Notes under the pieces: generated by a model
Database searches by the model: none
What the model was told of the DNA's origin: nothing
Seen by the model: the letters and a program-made list of their open reading frames with translations, nothing else
Assembly: GCF_019670125.1 (NCBI RefSeq)
Contig: NZ_AP023033.1
Coordinates: forward strand, 3,213,001-3,277,000
Direction: 5' to 3'
DNA length: 64,000 bases
From: Agarivorans aestuarii
GTDB taxonomy: Bacteria; Pseudomonadota; Gammaproteobacteria; Enterobacterales; Celerinatantimonadaceae
Made by a program: the position numbers and the translations under genes
Shown here: positions 35,969 to 45,655 of the stretch, in pieces
Position numbering within the stretch: position 1 is the stretch's first letter
Layout of the letters: every line of letters starts with the position of its first letter

Positions 35969-36763
35969 ATGATAAGGGTCAATAAAATAGTCGAAAGCGT
36001 GTTTAGAAGGTTCAACCCTAATACAAAAAGCGTTGATTTCATCATATGCGGTACTCAAAAAGGAGGTACTACAGCCTTGGATATTTACCTCAGGGAGCAT
36101 CTTGAAATTTGTATGGCAGCACGAAAGGAAGTGCATTTCTTCGATAATGAAGACAATTTCGCTAATGGAAACCCAGACTATTCAGAGTATCACCGTTTTT
36201 TTAAGCCAAAGAAAACACACAAATTATTAGGGGAATCTACACCTGTATACATGTATTGGAATGAATCCCCGAAACGGATATTTGAATATAACCCCAAAAT
36301 GAAGCTTATTATTATCTTACGCAATCCTATTGAGAGAGCATACTCGCATTGGAATATGGAAAGATCTAGAGGAGCTGATAGCTTGTCTTTTAGTGAAGCG
36401 GTGAGTTCTGAAGAAGAAAGATGCCGAGCCGCACTGCCCTATCAACACAGACTGTTCTCCTATATTGATCGGGGACACTATATTGATCAACTGCGTACTA
36501 TTTGGAAATACTTCCCCAAGCAAAATGTACTTGTTTTAAGAAATGAAGATTTAAAACAACACCCCAAAGACACTCTGAATAAAGTGGCTGATTTTTTAGA
36601 AGTCGCTCACTTTAACGATATAGAGAATAAGGATATTCACTCAAGACCTTATGTATCCCAAATCGATGTAAAAGAAAGGACTTTCCTTAAGTCTATTTTT
36701 GAAGCCGGAATAAGGGAGCTGGAAGCGGAGCTTCAGTGGGATTGTAGTGATTGGCTTGAATGA
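35969..36763 (+). CDS. Sulfotransferase family protein (PAPS-dependent)
   Basis: The 264-residue protein has the 5'-phosphosulfate loop in DFIICGTQKGGTTALDIYL and the 3'-phosphate-binding motif in IIILRNPIERAYSHW, plus KEVHFFDNEDNF with a likely catalytic acid. It is of the heparan-sulfate/NodH type that transfers sulfate from PAPS to a carbohydrate or other hydroxyl. No polysaccharide or PAPS synthesis genes are adjacent, so the acceptor is unknown. It is richer in A+T than its neighbours by eye and isolated between repeats and a hairpin, which suggests acquisition. GGGG lies before the ATG. Confidence 0.85.
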   Translation: MIRVNKIVESVFRRFNPNTKSVDFIICGTQKGGTTALDIYLREHLEICMAARKEVHFFDNEDNFANGNPDYSEYHRFFKPKKTHKLLGESTPVYMYWNESPKRIFEYNPKMKLIIILRNPIERAYSHWNMERSRGADSLSFSEAVSSEEERCRAALPYQHRLFSYIDRGHYIDQLRTIWKYFPKQNVLVLRNEDLKQHPKDTLNKVADFLEVAHFNDIENKDIHSRPYVSQIDVKERTFLKSIFEAGIRELEAELQWDCSDWLE

Positions 36764-36957
36764 TAACGTTATAATTTGCTAGGGGTATTTGTTCTGCGCA
36801 ACTAAATCAGGGGACTTTGCTTAAGGAACGTTATTCATATTGTAACTGTTAAAAGTGCACCGAGAAACAAAGCAGACGATGATTTTTCGATTCATTTAAA
36901 TCTAAGAAACGCTAAAGGAGAACTTACTTTAGAGTGTTTAAGCCAATAAAATGAAGC

Positions 36958-36989
36958 GCAAGCGAATAAGTCTCAAGTTATTCGCTTGC
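36958..36989. terminator. 12-bp hairpin at the end of the lld-dld operon
   Basis: GCAAGCGAATAA and TTATTCGCTTGC form a perfect 12-bp stem with an 8-base loop, 15 bases after the dld stop. It lacks a clean T run, so it may act as an mRNA 3' end or a weak terminator. Confidence 0.6.
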
Positions 36990-37004
36990 ATAGCCGCATT
37001 CTAA

Positions 37005-39833
37005 TTACAAGCTCACCTCATCTATCAAGTACAATATCGATTGATACACCACACCGCTGTGTTGTGATAAGCCTATTTCGCAGGTTCGGCTATTGCTGTA
37101 GCCACGGATGCAGCCTTCTGGTACTTGTGCTTTAAGTGGGGCTAGCGCGGCTTGGTTTAACTCGGGAGTAGTAAAGCCTTTGTCGCCTGCCCAGCCGCAG
37201 CAATAGATATGCTCAGGCAGTACCGCTTGTTTAGCACAGCGCTTGGCAATGCTTAACAAGGGATCGTGCATGTCCATTAGCCGTGAACTACAAGTTAGGT
37301 GCAGCATCACGGGCTCATCGAGTTGGGCAATCTTTAACTTGTCTAGCGCGTGCTGGTGAATAAAACCGATGGGTTCGTGAATATCCAGATTACGCTCAAA
37401 CTTTTCTTTACTGCGTTTAGCACAAGGGCTGGTGTCCATAAGTACTGGCCAACGGCCATGTTCACTTAACTGCCATATTGCGTCTTCTAATTGCTGTGAT
37501 TTACTGCTAGCAAGATCAAACATGCCTTTGCTGTGATAAGGCATGCCGCAACATAGCTCGTCACCATTACCGGGAATAAGCACTTCAAAGCCAGCTTTTT
37601 CTAGCACGCTGCATGTCACTTCCAGCAAGGGGCGCGGGTCGATAGCATTGGCGGGCGGTGCCATAGTGCGCGAGGCACAAGACGGAATATACACCACCTT
37701 TTGTTTATGAAAGCGTGCTTGAGGTGGTTGATACTTGGCCCGACGCGGAAAACTAGAGTTCCAAGTAGGCACCTTACCCGCCGATACCTTAGTAATGCCT
37801 TTGCTAATGGCACCTAGGGCTTTGTCGCCCAGTATTTTATGGCCAAGCTCTGCAGTGCCTAAACCCAAGCGTGTCATTGTAGCTACGCTAGAAAAATGCT
37901 CCGCTGTCCAACGGGCAATGTTTTGATGTTTAGCATAGTGTTTTTCGCGCAGTTTACGCACTAAATCGCCGGTGTTAATGCCAACAGGGCAACGGTCGGC
38001 ACACAAGCCTACTGCTGCACAGGTATCTACGCCCTGGTACTTAAAGTCTTTTTCTAGCTCGGCCAAACGCAACGGCTTATCGCCAGTTCGGCGTAATTCG
38101 CTTAATTCTCGGTACAAAACGATGCGTTGCCGCGGGCTTAAACTTAGGCTGCGCGAGGGACAAACCGGTTCACAAAAGCCGCATTCAATACATTTATCCA
38201 CTAAGTCATCGGCGGCTGGCATCGGTTTTAAGTTTGCTAAGTGGGCTTGGCCATCATCATTAAGAATAACACCGGGGTTAAGCAATCCTTGTGGGTCAAA
38301 CAGTTGCTTAATTTGTTGCATGAGCGCAATGCCCTCGGCGCCCCACTCTAGCTCAACAAAGGGCGCCATGTTGCGGCCAGTGCCATGCTCGGCTTTTAGC
38401 GAGCCTTGATATTTAACCGCCACCAGCTGGCTGACTTCATCCATAAAACGGCCATAACGTGCCACTTCATCGGGGTCTTCGAAGCCTTGGGTGAATACAA
38501 AATGCAGGTTACCAGCTAGCGCGTGGCCAAAAATAATCGCTTCGTGATAACCATGTTTGGTGAACAATGCTTGCAGCTCGTTCACGCCATTGGCTAGGCG
38601 CTCTACTGGAAAAGCCACATCTTCGATAATTACCGTTGTGCCGGTTTCTCGCACTGCGCCCACGGCAGGAAACATGCCTTTACGAATGGCCCACAAGGCA
38701 GCCGTTTCTGAAGACTTAGTGGTAAACGCAACCTCACCGATGCGGGGGAAATTAAGCAAACTGTCCATCACTTGTTGGCATAATTGGCTTAATTCATCGG
38801 CTTGGCTACCACGCGTTTCCACGAGTAAAGCGCAGGCTTGATTATCTAGGTCGGCGATAAACTTGGGCATACCCGCTTGGTTAGCCACCGATGCTAGCGC
38901 GCGGCCATCCATTAACTCCACTGCCGCAACCGCTTGCTTGGCGAGTACTTCTACTGCTTTACAGGCCACATCACTATTTTCAAACACCAACAACGTTGAG
39001 GCTTTATGTGGATGCTCCACTACAGTGTTGTAGGTAAGCTCGGCGATAAAGGCCAAGGTACCCTCTGAGCCAATCATCAAGTGCTGCAAAATATCGAAAG
39101 GGTCGGTAAAGTCCACCAGCGCGTTTAAGCTATAACCCGTGGTGTTTTTTAGCCGGTATTTATGGCGGATTTTGTCGGCTAAAGCGGTGTTTTGTTGGGT
39201 GGTTTGAGCCAACTCGCTCAGCTGATTTAACAAGCTAGCATGGCTTTGCTTAAAGGCCGCTACACTTTGTGGGTCAGCGGTATTTAGCACCGTCCCGTCG
39301 GTAAGCACCAAGGTAATAGATGCCATAGTGTGATAAGAGTTTTGTGCGGTGCCGCAACACATGCCCGAGGCATTATTGGCCGCAATGCCACCAATTTTAC
39401 AGGCATTAATCGAAGCCGGGTCAGGGCCGATTTTTCGCTGAAAAGGCGCTAAATAACGGTTGGCGTCGGCGCCTATCACCCCTGGCTGCAGGCTAATCTT
39501 ATTGCCATTATCCAATATTTTATGAGAGCGCCAATCATCACTAAGCAGAATAAGCACAGAATCACTGATCGCTTGCCCCGACAAACTGGTGCCTGCAGCA
39601 CGAAAGGTATAAGGCAGCTGCAAATTAGCACAACTGGCCATTACTAATTGCAGTTGCTCTAAGGTGTTAACTTTAACCACCAGCTGCGGAATTAGGCGGT
39701 AAAAACTGGCGTCGGTTCCATAAGCTAAAGTTTGCGCTTCACTTGTCATTAGCTGCTCGGGAGCAAGCGTAAGTGACAAGTGCTCAAACAATTGTTGGTA
39801 AGGTCCGTCTAACTCGTTATGTGTTTGAGTCAT
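37005..39833 (-). CDS. dld: FAD- and Fe-S-dependent D-lactate dehydrogenase (Dld-II type)
   Basis: The 942-residue fusion has an FAD_binding_4 domain (YTFRAAGTSLSGQAIS, then NNASGMCCG), an FAD-oxidase C domain (HGTGRNMAPFVELEWG), then two 4Fe-4S motifs (CIECGFCEPVCP, CAAVGLCADRCPVGI). A CCG domain follows with CCGMPYHSKG and CCGWAGDKGF. Shewanella Dld-II has this layout and oxidises D-lactate at the membrane, passing electrons to quinone. It is the last gene of the lldEFG-dld operon, 54 bases after lldG. Confidence 0.87.
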   Translation of the reverse strand: MTQTHNELDGPYQQLFEHLSLTLAPEQLMTSEAQTLAYGTDASFYRLIPQLVVKVNTLEQLQLVMASCANLQLPYTFRAAGTSLSGQAISDSVLILLSDDWRSHKILDNGNKISLQPGVIGADANRYLAPFQRKIGPDPASINACKIGGIAANNASGMCCGTAQNSYHTMASITLVLTDGTVLNTADPQSVAAFKQSHASLLNQLSELAQTTQQNTALADKIRHKYRLKNTTGYSLNALVDFTDPFDILQHLMIGSEGTLAFIAELTYNTVVEHPHKASTLLVFENSDVACKAVEVLAKQAVAAVELMDGRALASVANQAGMPKFIADLDNQACALLVETRGSQADELSQLCQQVMDSLLNFPRIGEVAFTTKSSETAALWAIRKGMFPAVGAVRETGTTVIIEDVAFPVERLANGVNELQALFTKHGYHEAIIFGHALAGNLHFVFTQGFEDPDEVARYGRFMDEVSQLVAVKYQGSLKAEHGTGRNMAPFVELEWGAEGIALMQQIKQLFDPQGLLNPGVILNDDGQAHLANLKPMPAADDLVDKCIECGFCEPVCPSRSLSLSPRQRIVLYRELSELRRTGDKPLRLAELEKDFKYQGVDTCAAVGLCADRCPVGINTGDLVRKLREKHYAKHQNIARWTAEHFSSVATMTRLGLGTAELGHKILGDKALGAISKGITKVSAGKVPTWNSSFPRRAKYQPPQARFHKQKVVYIPSCASRTMAPPANAIDPRPLLEVTCSVLEKAGFEVLIPGNGDELCCGMPYHSKGMFDLASSKSQQLEDAIWQLSEHGRWPVLMDTSPCAKRSKEKFERNLDIHEPIGFIHQHALDKLKIAQLDEPVMLHLTCSSRLMDMHDPLLSIAKRCAKQAVLPEHIYCCGWAGDKGFTTPELNQAALAPLKAQVPEGCIRGYSNSRTCEIGLSQHSGVVYQSILYLIDEVSL

Positions 39834-39887
39834 GTTTTTGGCTGCTCCACTGCTTCTGCTTGGTGTTAAAAATTGGCTTAATCTCGG

Positions 39888-40553
39888 CTATTCGCCGTTT
39901 ATCACAATCACAATTAGCTGGCAGGGGCCGTGTGCACCATAAGCTAAGGTTTGCTGAATATCAGCGGTTTTAGACGGCCCCGATATCAGCACTACGTTAC
40001 TTGGCAATCCTTTATGCCAATGTTGCTCGCTGATTAATTGGCTAAGATTATCGACAATTTGGCTGGCTTTAATCACGGCCACATGACACGGCGCAATCAG
40101 CGATAAACTACGGGGCTCATCGGCACTGGGTTTAAGCACTAAAGTGCCGGTATCGGCAATACCGGCGGCACAGCCAGTAAAAGTGACATCGGTACTATCA
40201 AACAAGGCAGTTTTGAGCTGCTCAAAAGGCTGCAAAAAGTGGTTTAGTTGTAAGTGTTCGGCAAGCGCTAAACTAAAAACTTTGCTCCATTCGCCACCTT
40301 CCCCATAAAGTGCAGTTTGCCATTGATGCTGTTGCTGTAACTCCAGCAAACAAGCTGATAATTGCTTGGCATTTTCTAGGATAATTACATCAGCATGGGC
40401 GGCCATTAAGCTTTGTTCAAAACGGGCTAAAGCCTGCTCTGGTGAAGAAGCCTGCCAGGCATTAGCACTGGTTTGGTTTGTTGGCGCTAAGGCCGAAACT
40501 GCGGCCAAGCGCTGCATAATGTTTTGCTTGGCATTTGAGTTACTCACCGCCAT
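39888..40553 (-). CDS. lldG: Lactate utilisation protein LldG/LutC
   Basis: A 221-residue LUD-domain protein, the third subunit of the L-lactate dehydrogenase LldEFG (LutABC). It ends with the family's features: DVTFTGCAAGIADTGTLVLK, RSLSLIAPCHVAVIKASQI, and NVVLISGPSKTADIQQTLAYG followed by HGP. The start ATG shares a base with the lldF stop. It acts with LldE and LldF in the cytoplasm or at the membrane. Confidence 0.88.
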   Translation of the reverse strand: MAVSNSNAKQNIMQRLAAVSALAPTNQTSANAWQASSPEQALARFEQSLMAAHADVIILENAKQLSACLLELQQQHQWQTALYGEGGEWSKVFSLALAEHLQLNHFLQPFEQLKTALFDSTDVTFTGCAAGIADTGTLVLKPSADEPRSLSLIAPCHVAVIKASQIVDNLSQLISEQHWHKGLPSNVVLISGPSKTADIQQTLAYGAHGPCQLIVIVINGE

Positions 40554-42016
40554 TAGCGTCCTCCACCAGTTGCTGAACGAGTTAGCGACTTGCTAGCGCG
40601 GCGCTTCATTGTTTGGTGAAAGGTTTGGCTGGCTAACTCAGGTTTATTGCGACAACGCGTCCACTCTCCCATTGGCATAGGCAAATATTTCGCAAGCTTT
40701 ACACCAACAGCCATAGCCCAATTGTAGATACTAGGATGAGTACTCAACCAAGCCCACATTCGCCACGCGGTGTGCTCTGTCCAACTTGCGGCGCTCGCTT
40801 GACCTTTCAAACTTGGCGTCTGCTCGGCAGCGGGCAGCTTTGCATCATGGCGCAAGCGCTGCAACAAACTAGGAATGGGGATCTTAACCGGACACACTTC
40901 TTCACAGGCACCACACAAGCTTGAGGCGGTTACAAGGTCACTGGTTTGCGCTAAACCCTGTAAATGGGGAGAGATTATTTTCCCAATAGGGCCTGGGTAA
41001 GTGGTGCCGTAAGCATGGCCACCAACACGGGTATACACTGGGCAATGGTTCATACAGGCACCACAGCGAATACACTGCAGGGTTTTACGCAAGGCTTCGT
41101 CGGCATAGGCTTGTGAGCGACCATTATCGAGCAATACCAAATGTACTTCGTTTGGCCCGTCTCTCTCTGGCGCACGCCGCGGACCAGAAATCATATTGAA
41201 GTAAGTGGTAATATGCTGGCCCGTCGCCGAGCGAGTTAAAATGCTAAATAATGGTGGCACATCACTTAAAAACTCCACCACCTTCTCAATACCAGTAACC
41301 GCAATATGCACTGGTGGCACGGTAGTGGTCATGCGGCCATTACCTTCATTTTCAACCAAACATAAGGTGCCCGTTTCAGCCACCGCAAAGTTCACCCCAG
41401 ATATGCCCACCTCTGCTTGCTTAAACTTGGTGCGCAAGGCCTCGCGGCCGGTTTGGATTAGCTTGTCTACCGATAAGGTGTAATCGAAGTCTTTAATATG
41501 TTGCTGAAATAAATCGGCTACTTGCTGCTTATTTTTGTGAATGGCCGGCATAATAATGTGAGAGGGCGTTTCTTTGGCCAGCTGCACAATGTACTCACCC
41601 ATATCGCTCTCTACACATTCAATGCCAAGGCCTTCTAGGTGTTGGTTAAGCTCGATCTCCTCGGTCACCATGGATTTGCCCTTAACGACTTTAGTAGCGC
41701 CTTGGCTTTGAATTAATTCGGCAATTAGCTGTTGAGCTTGCTTGGCATCTTCGGCCCAATGCACTTGTATGCCATTAGCTTGGCAGTTTTTCTCTAACTG
41801 CTCTAGTAGCTGCGGTAACTTGCTTAAACAGCGTTGGCGAATGTTCTCAGCGTGTTCACGCAATTGTGCGAGCTCTTGCGGGTCGCTAAAGGCATCTTTG
41901 CGCTTTTGTTGCAAATAATCCATAGCACCGCGAAAGTTACTGCGTAAGGTTTGATTGGCTAAGGCATCGCTAGCTTGTTGTTTAAACTGGCTAGCTTGGT
42001 AATGCTGTACACTCAT
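40553..42016 (-). CDS. lldF: Iron-sulfur L-lactate oxidation subunit LldF/LutB
   Basis: The 487-residue protein combines an N-terminal LUD domain (VVKGKSMVTEEIELNQHLE, VGISGVNFAVAETGTLCLVE) with two 4Fe-4S clusters (CIRCGACMNHCPVYTR and CGACEEVCPVKIPI) and a LutB C-terminal segment. This is the exact LutB arrangement. It overlaps lldE (ATGA) upstream and lldG downstream. With LldE and LldG it oxidises L-lactate to pyruvate. Confidence 0.92.
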   Translation of the reverse strand: MSVQHYQASQFKQQASDALANQTLRSNFRGAMDYLQQKRKDAFSDPQELAQLREHAENIRQRCLSKLPQLLEQLEKNCQANGIQVHWAEDAKQAQQLIAELIQSQGATKVVKGKSMVTEEIELNQHLEGLGIECVESDMGEYIVQLAKETPSHIIMPAIHKNKQQVADLFQQHIKDFDYTLSVDKLIQTGREALRTKFKQAEVGISGVNFAVAETGTLCLVENEGNGRMTTTVPPVHIAVTGIEKVVEFLSDVPPLFSILTRSATGQHITTYFNMISGPRRAPERDGPNEVHLVLLDNGRSQAYADEALRKTLQCIRCGACMNHCPVYTRVGGHAYGTTYPGPIGKIISPHLQGLAQTSDLVTASSLCGACEEVCPVKIPIPSLLQRLRHDAKLPAAEQTPSLKGQASAASWTEHTAWRMWAWLSTHPSIYNWAMAVGVKLAKYLPMPMGEWTRCRNKPELASQTFHQTMKRRASKSLTRSATGGGR

Positions 42017-42795
42017 GCTTTAGCTCCCTTGGTGCGTTGCCATAAAAAGCTCGCGAGGTGCTGGCCATTAAAGCGACTGGCTTCTCCTCTATAGGCCAAA
42101 TGCCCATTAATGTTAGCTAAGCAGCCCCAATCGGCACTAACTAAATAACTGGCACCAGAGCCTTGCAAATGCCTTGCTTTGTCTTCCACCATGGCTTGGC
42201 TTATCTCACTATGGCGCAGTGAGAAGCTGCCGCCAAAACCACAACATTCGCTTTCGTATTCGGCTTTTTTAAGTTCTACTTTATCTAGCTGTGACAGCAA
42301 AGCCTGCGAGCTGGCATGGATCCCCAACTCTCTTCGCCCGCTGCATGAGGTGTGTAACACAACCGAGGTTAAGGGCCCTTGGTCGTGTAATTTTGCCCGG
42401 CAAATATGGGCTAAAAATTCGCTAAACTCAAAAACTCGTTCAGCAAATGCTTCCGCTTGGTCGGCGTAAATATCATCATTAGCAAATAAGTGGGGATAGT
42501 GTTTAAACATCATTCCGGCACAAGAACCCGACATCACGACTATTGGATAATCTTTCGGAAATAGCCCCATTTGGCTTAAGGCAACGGTTTTTGCTTGTTC
42601 TTGGTAGCCAGAGGTATAGGCAGGTTGGCCACAGCAGCTTTGTTTTTCTACCCAAATAACCTCTACCCCTTCTCGTTCAATTAGTTCTATGGCGGCAAGG
42701 CCACCATCGGGATCGAGCAGGTCTAGCAAACAAGTTGCGTAAAAATACACCTTACTGGGTTTGCTGGGGTATATCCTTAATCCCGTTTCACTCAT
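42013..42795 (-). CDS. lldE: L-lactate oxidation subunit LldE/LutA
   Basis: 260 residues of two Cys-rich CCG domains that bind Fe-S clusters: QSCCGQPAYTSGY with SGSCAGMMFKHYPHLF, and HTSCSGRRELG with ESECCGFGGSFSLRH. The first gene of the operon lldE-lldF-lldG-dld. A LysR gene is divergent 219 bases away and probably controls it. No lactate permease gene is in the window. Confidence 0.9.
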   Translation of the reverse strand: MSETGLRIYPSKPSKVYFYATCLLDLLDPDGGLAAIELIEREGVEVIWVEKQSCCGQPAYTSGYQEQAKTVALSQMGLFPKDYPIVVMSGSCAGMMFKHYPHLFANDDIYADQAEAFAERVFEFSEFLAHICRAKLHDQGPLTSVVLHTSCSGRRELGIHASSQALLSQLDKVELKKAEYESECCGFGGSFSLRHSEISQAMVEDKARHLQGSGASYLVSADWGCLANINGHLAYRGEASRFNGQHLASFLWQRTKGAKA

Positions 42796-43014
42796 CCCTT
42801 TCCCTTACTAATAAACAACCAGCTATAAAACAAGGTTTAGCATTTCAGCTTTGATTTTAGTTAATCCTGCTCCAGCGGAAATCAGACCTTAGTGCAAGTA
42901 AACCGTGAAGTACCAAGCAAGCCTTAGCTAAAACCACACTTTTAATTAACATTTACTTTACACTTTGGTGATTTATCCATATATAGAAACAAAGAAATTA
43001 ATTATTTCCAAAAA

Positions 43015-43917
43015 ATGCCAAATGTAGATGATTTGATTTTATTTGCCGACGTGGTTGAGCAAGGCTCGTTCTCTCGGGTTGCAGAACAGCGTGAGTTAAC
43101 CAATTCGGTAGTGAGCAAGCGCGTGGCTCGTTTAGAGCAGCAACTGGCGGTACAACTGCTCTATCGCACTACCCGAAAGCTTTCGCTCACCGAGGCCGGC
43201 CAAGCACTATATAACCAAGCCAAACACATTGCGCTTAGTGCACAAGAAGCCTTTGCCGAAGTAGGCGAATATGGCGAAAGCCTAAGCGGCAAGATCCGCA
43301 TTAGTGTGCCAACTATCTCGGGGGAGCTGCTGCTTGCCGAAGCCTTAGCAGCATTTAGCGAACAACACCCAGAAATTAGCATTGAGATGTCGATGGATAA
43401 TCGCTTTGTAGACTTGCTAGAAGATGGATTTGATTTGGTGATTCGCACCGGTAGCTTGCCTGACTCATCGTTAATTGCCAGGCATATTATCGACTCGCAT
43501 TGGGTGGTGGTAGCCAGCCCAGCTTACTTAAAAAAGCATGGCACTCCCAAAGCCCCAGATGAGCTTAAACAACATCGCTGCCTAAGTTATAGCTATCAGG
43601 AAGGTGGCGCGGAAGACTGGTTATTTAAAGTGAAAGAGACCACTCAAGCCATTCGCATTAACAGTGGCTTTAGCACCAATAACGCACGGGCATTACGCAA
43701 AACCGCATTAGCAGGGTATGGTTTAATTTATGTGCCTCGTTGTTTGGTGTACCAAGATTTAGCCAAACAAGACTTACATGAAGTACTAACAGGCCAAGCC
43801 GCAAAGGTGCTAGGCATTTACGCCATGTACCCTTTTACCCGCCAGCAACCGAAAAAAATCAAATTGCTGATTGAACATATTCGACAGCACTACCTAGCCA
43901 TTTCGGAGTATTTTTAG
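43015..43917 (+). CDS. LysR family transcriptional regulator
   Basis: A 300-residue LysR protein. The N-terminal winged helix is FADVVEQGSFSRVAEQRELT, then VSKRVARLEQQLAVQLLYRT and TRKLSLTEAGQALY. The effector domain has GKIRISVPTISGELLLAEAL and RFVDLLEDGFDLVIRTG, as in the CrgA/AaeR subgroup. It is divergent from lldE and probably regulates the lactate operon. The ribosome site is weak. Confidence 0.85.
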   Translation: MPNVDDLILFADVVEQGSFSRVAEQRELTNSVVSKRVARLEQQLAVQLLYRTTRKLSLTEAGQALYNQAKHIALSAQEAFAEVGEYGESLSGKIRISVPTISGELLLAEALAAFSEQHPEISIEMSMDNRFVDLLEDGFDLVIRTGSLPDSSLIARHIIDSHWVVVASPAYLKKHGTPKAPDELKQHRCLSYSYQEGGAEDWLFKVKETTQAIRINSGFSTNNARALRKTALAGYGLIYVPRCLVYQDLAKQDLHEVLTGQAAKVLGIYAMYPFTRQQPKKIKLLIEHIRQHYLAISEYF

Positions 43918-44005
43918 GCATTAAGCACAAAATGATCAAATAACAACCAGCGTTATTAAAATGCCCTCTATACTTTGCTTAAGCCAATAAAACGCTTGAG
44001 TAATA

Positions 44006-44698
44006 ATGCCAACTCGATTGTTAATACTAAGCTTTTTGTTCACACCTTTTTTCATTAATGCAGCGGCATTGATGAAAGTAGCCGTGCTCGACTACGACCT
44101 TGACTCCGGCGAAGATGAGCCCGGTTTAGATTATTTGGTAGAAGCCGCCGCGCAAATAGATATTGAGCTGGAACTTATCCCTCTGCCGGAAGCGCGCGCC
44201 CACCGCTTAGTGCAAAATGGTGAGTTAGACGGCGAGGCTTTCCCCTACGAAATTGCTACTCGTGATTCCAGCCACATGATAAAAATAGATGTGCCCATCG
44301 AGAGCTCATCATTATGGATTTGGGTTCCGCACGACCAAAACTGCGTGAATGACCCAAACCAGCTAAGTAACTTTAAGCCGGTAGGTTTAAATGGAATACC
44401 CTACTTTGATATCTTTTATCAATTATCAGAAATGGGGTTTGAGAAAGTAGCTACTCCGCACATAATGGTGGAAATGCTTCGCCGCGGCCGCGCAGATTAT
44501 TTCCCAGCAACCAAACGCTCCGTAGAGTTTTTGCTTGATGAAACCGACCAGACGCTAATAAAACCTTGCTTTAATGAACCCTTCATTACCATAACCAGCT
44601 ACTTCTACTTGAACGAAAAACATCACGCTATTGCCGAGTTGTTTCAACAAGAACTCGCGGAGGTAGTAAGCCTTCACCCCGACGATGACGACGATTAA
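44006..44698 (+). CDS. Periplasmic solute-binding-like protein (SBP_bac_3 fold)
   Basis: The 230-residue protein has a signal sequence (LLILSFLFTPFFINAAA) and an amino-acid-binding-protein-like core: LDYLVEAAAQIDIELELIPL, ARAHRLVQNGELDGEAFPYE, and LIKPCFNEPFITITSYFYL. It ends with five consecutive Asp. No ABC permease or ATPase genes are nearby, so it may be a lone binding or sensing protein, as many such proteins in marine Alteromonadales are. Confidence 0.72.
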   Translation: MPTRLLILSFLFTPFFINAAALMKVAVLDYDLDSGEDEPGLDYLVEAAAQIDIELELIPLPEARAHRLVQNGELDGEAFPYEIATRDSSHMIKIDVPIESSSLWIWVPHDQNCVNDPNQLSNFKPVGLNGIPYFDIFYQLSEMGFEKVATPHIMVEMLRRGRADYFPATKRSVEFLLDETDQTLIKPCFNEPFITITSYFYLNEKHHAIAELFQQELAEVVSLHPDDDDD

Positions 44699-44823
44699 AC
44701 ACTTAAGCTAAGGCGCTAATTCCTTTTAGAAAAACAAGTAAATACCGCGCAAGACTAGAGCCTAAGCAAAAGTACTGGTAGTGTTCGTTTAAGCAATCAC
44801 TTAACCATGCAGGAGCTTAGGTT

Positions 44824-45636
44824 TTGAGCCGTTCTTCATTCCAACAGTTTCATTGGCAGTCCCAGCAGTTTGGCTGTGCCAGCAATGACATTGATAGATT
44901 CTATTCATTACTTCATGAACAAATGCAGCGTTTAGGCATGCGACAGCAAACACTTGGTAAAATTGAAAGCTACCCTGTTGATTTATATCGCTCTGCGGCG
45001 TCCAAGCAACATTTACCAAATATTCTTATTAGCGCGGGCTTTCATGGCGAAGAAGCAGCTGGACCATGGGGAATGCTAAAGTTTCTTAGTCAGCTTAACA
45101 ATGATGTATTTCTATCTGTAAACCTAAGCCTATTGCCGCTAGTAAACCCTACTGGATTTAAAGCCGGACATCGCTTTAACCAATATGGCGAAAACCCCAA
45201 TCGCGGTTTTGGAGTAACCGATGGCACTGCGCTTGAAACCGAAGAAAGCTCTAAAGAAGGTAAGCTGCTTATTAAGCAACAAGCGCTGCTAAAAGCACTA
45301 AGCAGTGACGGCATACTGACCTGCCACGAAGATGTATTGCAACACCACTGCTATGTGTATTCTTTTGAACCAGAGCAAGATGCAGGGCCTTTTAGCCAAG
45401 GTTTGCGAGATAGTTTGGCGCAGTACTTTAAGGTGGCTGAGGACAACAGCATTGACGGTTGCCCACTGGACAATGGTTTGATTCACAACCATTACGACAG
45501 CTCCTTTGAATCTTGCTTAGTGCGTATTGGCGCTAAACGCGGCGCGTGCAGCGAAACCCCAGCACTAGAAGATTTTGACCAGCGCATTAATGCTAACTGC
45601 GCTGTGATGCAACAATTTGTTAGTGCAAGCCAATAA
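44824..45636 (+). CDS. M14/AstE-like zinc carboxypeptidase or deacylase
   Basis: A 270-residue protein with the HxxE zinc motif in ISAGFHGEEAAGPWG, then LPLVNPTGFKAGHRFNQYG and NPNRGF, and LTCHEDVLQHHCYVY, as in the succinylglutamate desuccinylase/aspartoacylase group of M14 peptidases. The substrate could be an N-acyl amino acid or a short peptide. The start is a TTG placed 8 bases after GGAG; an ATG in this frame would shorten the product. The neighbour is a solute-binding-like protein gene. Confidence 0.78.
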   Translation: MSRSSFQQFHWQSQQFGCASNDIDRFYSLLHEQMQRLGMRQQTLGKIESYPVDLYRSAASKQHLPNILISAGFHGEEAAGPWGMLKFLSQLNNDVFLSVNLSLLPLVNPTGFKAGHRFNQYGENPNRGFGVTDGTALETEESSKEGKLLIKQQALLKALSSDGILTCHEDVLQHHCYVYSFEPEQDAGPFSQGLRDSLAQYFKVAEDNSIDGCPLDNGLIHNHYDSSFESCLVRIGAKRGACSETPALEDFDQRINANCAVMQQFVSASQ

Positions 45637-45655
45637 CTAAAAAGCTGCTAACTAG

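Noticed and set aside
36800-36949. Open frame after the sulfotransferase gene ending in LTLECLSQ
   Set aside because: No start codon or ribosome site in frame; it may be a decayed gene end, but it could not be tied to any family.
37616-42469. Many open frames opposite the lactate operon
   Set aside because: They are antisense shadows of strongly coding genes with clear Fe-S and FAD motifs.
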